Of a DNA stretch of 48,399 nucleotides, positions 42,498-48,399 are shown piece after piece (the first letter of the stretch is position 1; each line of letters opens with the position of its first letter). Below the pieces are notes generated by a model. The model saw only the letters and a program-made list of their open reading frames with translations, searched no databases and had not been told where the DNA came from. The stretch spans positions 12,175 through 60,573 of the forward strand of contig CAJTOT010000023.1 in NCBI GenBank assembly GCA_910577935.1, given 5' to 3'. The DNA comes from an uncultured Hungatella sp. (GTDB lineage: Bacteria > Bacillota > Clostridia > Lachnospirales > Lachnospiraceae). The position numbers and the translations under genes were made by a program.

Positions 42498-44768
42498 ATG
42501 AAGAGAAGAAGAATGATGGGCTGGATGTTTGGCATTCCCCTGACAGTGCTTGTGCTGATCGTCATCATAAAGATCAGTGATACAGAAAAGGACGTGATCA
42601 CCAGGGCGGCGGCTTTCAAGGCGGCAGCCCTCTCCACGTCCACGGTTGAGGAATGCCGGGAAGAGTCTGAGAAGTCGTCGGCGTTCTCTGCCTCCAGCCA
42701 GAAGCAGTGGTATGTAAAATATATGGATGCCCTGTATGAGAGAGGGTGGATCACCAGGGAGCTGACGCCCGCCACGGAGGAGTCAGCGGAAGGATACCTG
42801 ACCTACCAGGAGGCGGACTATCTGGCCGGGCAGGTGTCTGACAAGCTGAAGGGCCAGGTGGGGCTGACAAAGAAGAACAGCCAGTCGCCCTATCCGTCCG
42901 AGGACTGGTGGAGCCTGTATGAAGGTATATGCAGGGAGCTGGAGGCATGGCAGGAGGATAAGGTGAGGGAAGAAAGCCTGATGGTCTACGGAACCTTCGA
43001 GGATGTGGAAGACAAGACGCCCTGGAGGGCCTACACCAGCCAGGGGACCAGAGGCTTTGAGGGGCTGGGGATCGAGGCTTACAGAGACCGGGAGATCCGG
43101 GTGCTGGTGAGCGGGAGCGAGATTCTCCGGGTGGTGGAGAAGGTGTCGGATTCCGTTACATACAAGAATATATGGCTCATAGAGGCCCATGAGACCGGAA
43201 TTACCGGATACGTGGGCTCTGTCACCAGGGAATTTCCCGTGAAAAGCAAGCTGAAGGACCCTGGAGAGATGAATGGGCAGATCGCCGACATATATCTGAC
43301 AGACGGTGAGATAAAACGGGTGGTGTTGAAGAAAGACCGGATTTCCGGAAAGATACTTCAGGTGGGGGAAGATTTCATTGAGATTGAAGGTTACGGTGAG
43401 ATTCCTCTCACGGAAGATTTCAGCATTTACCGTCTGTACGGAGAGCTGAGGAGGCAGAATCTGTCGGACCTGGTGGTAGGTTACGACGCCCAGGAGTTCG
43501 TGGTGGAAGACAGGAAGCTGTGCGCGGCCCTGACCATGCGGCCTTTTGACGCGGAAAAGATCCGCGTGCTCATCATGGACAACGGATTCAAATCGATTTT
43601 TCACGACAGCGTCACGCTGGAATTCCAGAGTCCGGGGGAGATGATCATCGGTGAGAAAAAAGAGACCTTTCAGGCGGGGGAGGTGGTAACCTTCCGCTCC
43701 GGGGATTCCAGGCTGGCAGATGACCGGGTCATCCTCAGGCCCACAGACGAGGCGGCGGGGATCAGGATTCCCACCATCAGCCGCGGGGACGAGACGCCTG
43801 AGTATCCTGGCCATATAGAGATCAAGCAGGACTCCGGCGGCCTGCTCATAGTCAACGAAGTGTATCTGGAGGAATATCTGAAACGGGTGGTTCCCAGCGA
43901 GATGCCTGCCCGCTATGAGCTGGAGGCATTAAAGACCCAGGCAGTCTGCGCCAGAACTTACGCGTGGCGCCAGATTATGGCCAACGGCTACAAGAACTAC
44001 GGCGCTCATGTGGACGACAGCACCCAGTACCAGGTTTACAACAACACCGCAACCTTTGCCTCCACGGACCGGGCAGTGGATGAAACCTACGGAAAGATGG
44101 TGGTGTACGGCGGGGATGTGGCGGAGATCTACTATTTTTCCACTTCCTGCGGACATACCACAGACGGAACGCTGTGGGGCGCCGGCGAGTCCGCGTTCCC
44201 TTATCTCAAGGGCGTGGCGGTGAAGGAAGGCGGAGGTTTTATGGATCTGACGGACAACCAGGTATTTGACCAATACATAAAAAGCTGTCCGGAAGGTTAC
44301 GAATCGGATATCGGCCTGTACCGCTGGAAGACCAGTCTCACCAGCCGCCAGCTCCAGAAGGCGGTTACAGGTCTTGGCAATATCACAAAGGTTACCATGA
44401 AGGAGCGGTCTACAGGGGGTATCGGGAAGGTGCTCTTGGTGGAAGGAACCGCCGGGGCGAAGGAGATACGGGGCGAATGGCAGATTCGTTCTGCCCTGGG
44501 CAATCCGGACCTGGTGATCGAACAGCAGAACGGCAATACCGTCACAGGCTGGAGTTCTCTTCCCAGCGCCTTCGTGTCCATCGAGTGCGGCAGTCCGGAT
44601 TCCGACGGAGTTACCACATTTACCATCTACGGAGGCGGTTACGGCCACGGAGTGGGCATGAGCCAGAACGGCGCCCAGGGCATGGCAAAAGCCGGAAAGA
44701 CTTACAGGGAGATTCTGGAGTTCTTTTTCCCCGGCACGGAGATCGCCGAGATCGAGGATGTGTCATAG
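42498..44768 (+). CDS. SpoIID/LytB-domain cell-wall protein
   Basis: The 756-aa protein has one N-terminal membrane anchor (~5-24: MMGWMFGIPLTVLVLIVIIKI) and a large extracellular region. A ~400-residue N-terminal part is not recognised. The SpoIID/LytB domain (from ~435) shows 'YPGHIEIKQDSGGLLIVNEVYLEEYLKRVVPSEMPARYELEALKTQAVCARTYAW' (catalytic Glu in VPSEMP), 'YFSTSCGHTTDG' (metal-site Cys/His) and 'GYGHGVGMSQNGAQGMA'. SpoIID is a lytic transglycosylase acting on glycan denuded of peptides during engulfment. The extra N-terminal region suggests a vegetative or accessory relative rather than SpoIID itself. Confidence 0.88.
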   Translation: MKRRRMMGWMFGIPLTVLVLIVIIKISDTEKDVITRAAAFKAAALSTSTVEECREESEKSSAFSASSQKQWYVKYMDALYERGWITRELTPATEESAEGYLTYQEADYLAGQVSDKLKGQVGLTKKNSQSPYPSEDWWSLYEGICRELEAWQEDKVREESLMVYGTFEDVEDKTPWRAYTSQGTRGFEGLGIEAYRDREIRVLVSGSEILRVVEKVSDSVTYKNIWLIEAHETGITGYVGSVTREFPVKSKLKDPGEMNGQIADIYLTDGEIKRVVLKKDRISGKILQVGEDFIEIEGYGEIPLTEDFSIYRLYGELRRQNLSDLVVGYDAQEFVVEDRKLCAALTMRPFDAEKIRVLIMDNGFKSIFHDSVTLEFQSPGEMIIGEKKETFQAGEVVTFRSGDSRLADDRVILRPTDEAAGIRIPTISRGDETPEYPGHIEIKQDSGGLLIVNEVYLEEYLKRVVPSEMPARYELEALKTQAVCARTYAWRQIMANGYKNYGAHVDDSTQYQVYNNTATFASTDRAVDETYGKMVVYGGDVAEIYYFSTSCGHTTDGTLWGAGESAFPYLKGVAVKEGGGFMDLTDNQVFDQYIKSCPEGYESDIGLYRWKTSLTSRQLQKAVTGLGNITKVTMKERSTGGIGKVLLVEGTAGAKEIRGEWQIRSALGNPDLVIEQQNGNTVTGWSSLPSAFVSIECGSPDSDGVTTFTIYGGGYGHGVGMSQNGAQGMAKAGKTYREILEFFFPGTEIAEIEDVS

Positions 44769-44819
44769 GGGGGCGTGTCTTTTAAGAGGGCGCAGAAGGC
44801 GGGAGAATGGAAAAAGGCC

Positions 44820-44860
44820 GACGCGGCTGTGACGGATATCACAGGTCCCGCGTCAGCTTT
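44820..44860 (+). terminator. Terminator after the SpoIID-like gene
   Basis: GACGCGG-CTGTGA (44820-44832) pairs with TCACAG-(gt/c)-CCGCGTC (44839-44854), followed by AGCTTTTCT. It lies between the convergent SpoIID-like and phosphofructokinase genes. Confidence 0.75.
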
Positions 44861-44904
44861 TCTGCTGTAGACTCTGTTTGCAGAAGGGGCGCTTCAGGGG
44901 ATCT

Positions 44905-46128
44905 TCAGGACCGGCGGAAGGCATACAGAGGAAGCCCCTGCTTCATGGGATGTTTCAGTTCTCCCTGAATCAGGGGAAGGACATAGTCCACAAACTCCGG
45001 GCTGATATCGGTTCCATGGCCGGTGATCCACTGGGCAGGAAATGTTTTTTCCTGGTTGCAGACCTGGTCTACGTCTACAAGAGAGCACTGGAGGGTGTAG
45101 GGGTCTTGGCAGGTTCTGGCAAAGGACACCATCTTGCCGGTGGCGCCTTCCAGGGCGGCCCTGACCCCGAAGGAGCCGGCGAGAACTGCCTCCTCCACGT
45201 CTGCCGCCGAGCTGATCAGGGAAGAACAGCGCTGACTCACGTTCACCTCCACAGAGCGAACCTTGATGTTGAAGCGGTTGTGGACAAAGTTTTCCACCAC
45301 TTTTCCGCATCCGGTCAGCATCTTATGTCCAAAGCTGTCCAGTTTCGCCTCGTCGTTGTATTCGCAGATCAGCCGCCCGCTGGAATCCGCGATGCCCTCT
45401 GAGACGCAGACAACCACGTTTGGCTGGCGGCGGAGGGCATCGGCCAGGTCTTCTGAGAATGCCTGAAAGTCAAAGACGGATTCGGGCAGATAGATGAGAA
45501 GGGGGTTGTCCCCTTCATGCTGCCTTGCCAGAACGCTGGCGGCTGTGAGCCATCCCGCGTTGCGCCCCATAAGTTCGATGATGGTCACTGCCGGCTGATT
45601 GTACACGGAGGCGTCCAGGGAAATCTCCCGCACCGTGGAGGCCACATACTTGGCCGCGCTTCCGTATCCGGGAGTGTGGTCAGTGAGCATCAAATCGTTG
45701 TCAATGGTCTTGGGAATTCCCACAAAGCGGATGGACGATCCGATCCGGTCAGCGTAGAGGGATAACTTGCTGACCGTGTCCATGGAGTCATTGCCCCCGA
45801 TATAAAAGAAATACCCGATCTCCAGGGCTTCCAGCTTTTCAAAGACAGTGGGGTACACCGGCGAGGTCAGATCGCCGGGAAGTTTATAGCGGCAGGACCC
45901 CAGGTAAGCGGCAGGGGTCAGCTTGATCAGTTCCAGCTCCTTCTGGGTCAGATCCTCAGAAAGCTCCAGGTAATCGTCTTTCAGAAAGCCTTCCAGTCCA
46001 TGTACCATTCCGTATACATGTTCCACTTCATCCAGATGTTCCATTCCTTCCACAACGACGCCGTAGAGGCTGGCGTTGATCACGGCGGTAGGCCCGCCGG
46101 ATTGTCCGACAAGGATATTTTTCTTCAT
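44905..46128 (-). CDS. pfp: Diphosphate-fructose-6-phosphate 1-phosphotransferase
   Basis: The 407-aa phosphofructokinase is of the PPi type, phosphorylating fructose 6-phosphate reversibly with pyrophosphate. Seen: 'ILVGQSGGPTAVINASLYGVV' (N-terminal PPi/ATP loop), 'YIGGNDSMDTVSKLS', where Asp follows Asn as in PPi enzymes instead of the Gly of ATP enzymes, 'GIPKTIDNDLMLTDHTPGYGSAAKY' (catalytic Asp) and 'ELMGRNAGWLTAAS'. ATG 46128 has GAGGAG upstream; the frame is open to 46194 through the 5' region. A likely promoter is at 46200-46228. Confidence 0.93.
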   Translation of the reverse strand: MKKNILVGQSGGPTAVINASLYGVVVEGMEHLDEVEHVYGMVHGLEGFLKDDYLELSEDLTQKELELIKLTPAAYLGSCRYKLPGDLTSPVYPTVFEKLEALEIGYFFYIGGNDSMDTVSKLSLYADRIGSSIRFVGIPKTIDNDLMLTDHTPGYGSAAKYVASTVREISLDASVYNQPAVTIIELMGRNAGWLTAASVLARQHEGDNPLLIYLPESVFDFQAFSEDLADALRRQPNVVVCVSEGIADSSGRLICEYNDEAKLDSFGHKMLTGCGKVVENFVHNRFNIKVRSVEVNVSQRCSSLISSAADVEEAVLAGSFGVRAALEGATGKMVSFARTCQDPYTLQCSLVDVDQVCNQEKTFPAQWITGHGTDISPEFVDYVLPLIQGELKHPMKQGLPLYAFRRS

Positions 46129-46199
46129 GTTGGAATTCTCCTCTTGTATTGTACAGATTGTACGGTCTCTGTCACGCCAAAGGTGTGACTGCATTGTCT

Positions 46200-46228
46200 A
46201 TTGTATAATAGTTGTCCTGTCTTGGCAA
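46200..46228 (-). promoter_or_regulatory. Promoter of pfp
   Basis: On the minus strand TTGCCA (46228-46223), 17 nt, TACAAT (46205-46200). Transcription would start about 65 nt before ATG 46128. Confidence 0.6.
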
Positions 46229-46302
46229 GTTATGGGGGAGTGTTTTTAAAAAAATTATGGTCAGCCTGCAGGGCAGGGAATCTGAAATGAATCTTGGGCG
46301 GC

Positions 46303-46352
46303 CCGCCGGATGCTCTCTGAAGCGTCCAACCCATCAGGCGGAAATTTTTTTG
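46303..46352 (+). terminator. Orphan rightward terminator-like hairpin 1
   Basis: CCGCC-g-GATG (46303-46312) pairs with CATC-a-GGCGG (46332-46341), then AAA and eight T. No rightward gene precedes it, so it may be the relic of a lost gene or a leader attenuator. Confidence 0.5.
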
Positions 46353-46436
46353 CAGAGAGGTGTATAAATTTCCTGGATAGGGTAATAATGAGAGTAGTAC
46401 CAAAGAGAAAATTAATACTTATCCTCCCCTTTTTAT

Positions 46437-46487
46437 CGCCCTGCTCATTACGGCTTCGTGGTGGGCGGGGCGAATTTTTTTGACTGA
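46437..46487 (+). terminator. Orphan rightward terminator-like hairpin 2
   Basis: CGCCC (46437-46441) pairs with GGGCG (46463-46467), with an inner ACG/CGT stem; a T7 run follows after GGGCGAA. The interval 46490-46650 shows nothing I can support. Confidence 0.4.
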
Positions 46488-46652
46488 TTCAGCCGGGAGT
46501 AAGAATTAAGAATCCAAAAATATGCCATATAAATAGTTTGCCGGATACAGGTGCCGCGGCGGTTAAAGCATGAGGAATTTGAGACTGCGGGGTTATAGAA
46601 TGGAGCCGGGGGCAGGTAAGAGAGAAGGGGAAATATTTACCTTCTTTTTCTT

Positions 46653-46721
46653 TTTGTCCGTACAGGGCTGAAGGAAAGGGATTTTATGACGAAATACATG
46701 GGTTGCGCTTAAACGGACAAA
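46653..46721. repeat. Inverted repeat flanking a tiny open frame
   Basis: TTTGTCCGT (46653-46661) and ACGGACAAA (46713-46721) are perfect 9-bp arms around 51 nt. Between them GAAGGAAAGGGA is followed by ATG 46686 and an eight-codon frame (MTKYMGCA, stop 46710-46712). Confidence 0.35.
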
Positions 46722-46795
46722 TTTTTATAATATTCCTATAAATTCCAAGAAAAAACAACTGTTTTCGGTGAAAAATCAATTTTAAATAAATAATT

Positions 46796-47065
46796 TTGTG
46801 CTTTCATAAAAAACTCTACCAAATTCTTCAGGAGGCCTTTGACGAGGCCATGATTTATCAGCGGCAGATCGCCCAGGAGACAGAAGAGAAGCAGCTCAGT
46901 GAACTGATTGCCAGCGGAGCGGACGTTGAATTGACAGAGATTCCGGATCTTACTCCCTTTAAAGACGCGGCGGCAGGTGTTTATGACAAGTACCACGCTA
47001 CGGATATGGGAAAATTTATTGAGATTCTGGAAACCGTTAAGGGGGGAATGACAAAATTTTGGTAA
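46796..47065 (+). pseudogene. TRAP transporter substrate-binding protein (DctP), C-terminal remnant
   Basis: An ~85-residue frame, 'LQEAFDEAMIYQRQIAQETEEKQLSELIASGADVELTEIPDLTPFKDAAAGVYDKY', matches the C-terminal helices of DctP-type TRAP binding proteins (normally ~330-350 aa). The first ~250 residues are absent; the homologous part begins near 46829 right after AT-rich DNA. There is no promoter or signal peptide, and no dctQ/dctM genes follow. It is a degraded gene end; the family assignment is from remembered similarity. Confidence 0.65.
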
Positions 47066-47227
47066 TTTATGAGGCGGATGGAAAAGAGAAGATGTCAACA
47101 GCCGGATAACAGGTAAAACGAGAGGGAAAATATTTAGATTGATAAACGCGATATTGGTGGCAGGGTCTGGGGAGGTAATCAAAGCATGGGAGAGGGAAGA
47201 GCCTGCAAGGGTGTAAAGAATCTAGGG

Positions 47228-47262
47228 ATACGGCCGGGGAGAGATACGTTCCCTGGCCGTAT
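47228..47262. terminator. Hairpin beyond the Na/Pi cotransporter gene
   Basis: ATACGGCCGGGGA (47228-47240) and TCCCTGGCCGTAT (47250-47262) form 13 bp with one G-T. It is close to the minus-strand stop at 47267; T runs are weak on both sides. Confidence 0.6.
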
Positions 47263-47266
47263 TCTG

Positions 47267-48292
47267 CTACTCCCTACCCGGCAGCTGTCTGAAATACTCG
47301 TCGTGAACTGCCTGGTAGACCCGGTTGAACTCCTCATCCCGCCCGGAGTGGAGTACGGAAATATAATCGTGAATATGATGCTTGATTCCCGGTGTGGCTC
47401 TCGCCACCGTGGCCACGCCCACGTTGGAGCATACATCAGAGATACGCTCCGCCTCGGAGAGAAGGTTGAAGAATTCCGATCCGTTGAAGACTTCGCATTC
47501 CCCGTCCCGGAGCCGTTTTAGGTGGTTCTGCTTTAACACGCCTACCATGTCATCTACCACCTGTTCGAGAGGCTCGATTCTCCGGGCCTCCGCTGAATTC
47601 TGCTTTCTAAATGCCTCGTGTGTATGGCCCAGAATGGTATCCAGAAGTTTCCACAACACGGCCAGCTCGGACAGGGCATCTTTGGAAAAAGCGCTGTCTT
47701 TTCCGGCAAGTTCGGCAGCGATGTCGGCCATGTTCAGGGCATGATCCCCCAGACGTTCGAATTCCGTGATGGCGGAAAAATAGTAATTCATAATCTCCAC
47801 ATGATATTGAGCCGTGATGGAGGCTGATATCTGAACCAGGTAGTTGCTCACATGGTCGGCGATGCTGTCGATATAGCCTTCATCCGCCTGCATCTGTTTC
47901 ATAACTTCCGGATCGTACTGGGTGAACATGTTGAAGGCCCGTCCGATGTTGGTACTGGCCAGCTGGTACATCACCAGAAGGATGTCATAGCAGCGCCCGA
48001 AGGCCACGGCCGGAGTGCTGATAAACACGGGATTTAAAGCATCCAGCATCTCATCGTATTTTCCAACCGGCGCGGGCTTATCCTTTATCAGCCTGTGACT
48101 GAGCTTTTCATATATTCCCACGCAGGGCAGCAGGAGCAGTGCGCAGGTCAGGTTGAAGACAGAGTTGGCGTTGGCGATGCCCCCGGAATGAATCGGGCAA
48201 TCCCACATAGAATCCAGCAGCCCTGCCCTGCGGAACGCGGCCACAGCAGCCAGGACCAGGACGGATTTACTTAAGTTAACCTGTTGTGCTAG
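47267..48292 (-). pseudogene. Na/Pi cotransporter with PhoU-like domain, N-terminal part missing
   Basis: The frame reads the end of the membrane domain ('AFRRAGLLDSMWDCPIHSGGIANANSVFNLTCALLLLPCVGIYEKL') and a ~200-residue PhoU-like helical domain ('ALNPVFISTPAVAFGRCYDILLVMYQLA', 'AITEFERLGDHALNMADIAAEL', 'LSEAERISDVCSNVGVA'). NptA-type proteins are ~550 aa; about the first 200 residues with the first Na+/Pi repeat are absent. Upstream the frame stays open only to a stop at 48293-48295, where the sequence changes to AT-rich DNA that looks like the left end of a mobile element. The rest of the gene may lie beyond it. Confidence 0.72.
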
Positions 48293-48298
48293 TTAATT

Positions 48299-48327
48299 TA
48301 GAAAACTTCAACAAAATATGCTATCCT
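48299..48327 (+). promoter_or_regulatory. Possible promoter of the edge element
   Basis: TAGAAA (48299-48304), 17 nt, TATCCT (48322-48327). It points towards the open frame at 48367. Confidence 0.3.
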
Positions 48328-48366
48328 ATAGTTGTACACCACTACGACTATGAAAGGAGGCACATG

Positions 48367-48399
48367 ATGTTGAAGTTCCAAGATGATTATACCACTCTC
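48367..48399 (+). CDS. Start of an open frame at the right edge, probably a transposase
   Basis: AAAGGAGG (48353-48360) is 6 nt before ATG 48367 (ATG 48364 also possible). Only 11 codons, MLKFQDDYTTL, are in the window, too few to identify a family. Its position against a truncated gene, in AT-rich DNA, suggests an insertion-sequence transposase; this is inference. Confidence 0.4.
   Translation, partial: MLKFQDDYTTL

Overview
The window looks like chromosomal DNA from a moderately GC-rich, anaerobic, spore-forming Firmicute of the Lachnospiraceae (Enterocloster/Lachnoclostridium-like). The evidence is the cmk-ispH-rpsA order, an alpha/beta-type SASP gene, a SpoIID/LytB-domain protein, rubrerythrin, a PPi-type phosphofructokinase, an anaerobic (cobalt-early) corrin pathway, strong AAGGAGG ribosome sites and TTGaca/TATAAT promoters. 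The genus assignment is an inference from remembered protein similarity. No rRNA, tRNA, CRISPR array or prophage was seen.

Layout: 1-2.4 kb holds cmk (end), ispH and rpsA. 2.5-2.9 kb is a lone receiver protein. 3.0-5.4 kb is a PadR / HAAS-membrane / DUF4097 / PspC envelope module behind a near-consensus promoter with a perfect palindrome over the -10 box. 5.4-5.7 kb is a SASP gene with a nested inverted repeat in its leader. 5.7-13.4 kb is the corrin-ring operon cbiD-L-F-G-H-JE-T-cobT, with its own promoter in the end of the SASP gene and no visible cobalamin riboswitch. A DUF3298-type lipoprotein and a C26 amidase follow up to a terminator at 15.85 kb.

16-19 kb holds a LysR regulator divergent from a CPA2-type antiporter, then a cytosolic Cu/Zn SOD. 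19-25.8 kb holds trpS, a D,D-carboxypeptidase with a long disordered linker, a Cys-rich DUF6062-like protein, rubrerythrin, a metallophosphoesterase and scpA-scpB. 25.8-27 kb (minus strand) is degV plus a truncated peptidase-E-like remnant. 27.1-30.5 kb is a copper module: CsoR, a membrane-anchored HMA protein and CopA with a C-terminal CopZ-like domain that has its own internal ribosome site.

30.7-34.7 kb holds dut, a TPR lipoprotein, hflX and an SNF-family symporter. 34.8-36.8 kb holds an XRE regulator and a convergent ECF sigma operon with two overlapping membrane-protein genes. 36.9-40.2 kb holds a GNAT protein and the deoC-cdd-pdp nucleoside salvage operon. A probable 6S RNA lies at 40.27-40.5 kb. 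An AT-rich small membrane protein, an AI-2E-type permease and the SpoIID-like protein run to 44.8 kb, followed by a minus-strand PPi-PFK.

The last 2 kb are eroded: terminator-like hairpins, a DctP C-terminal remnant, and a Na/Pi cotransporter gene cut off next to what looks like the start of a mobile element. I did not find an unambiguous new multi-gene system. The best candidates for a closer look are the CopA-CopZ double-start gene, the nested repeat before the SASP gene, the ECF sigma module, and the PadR envelope module.
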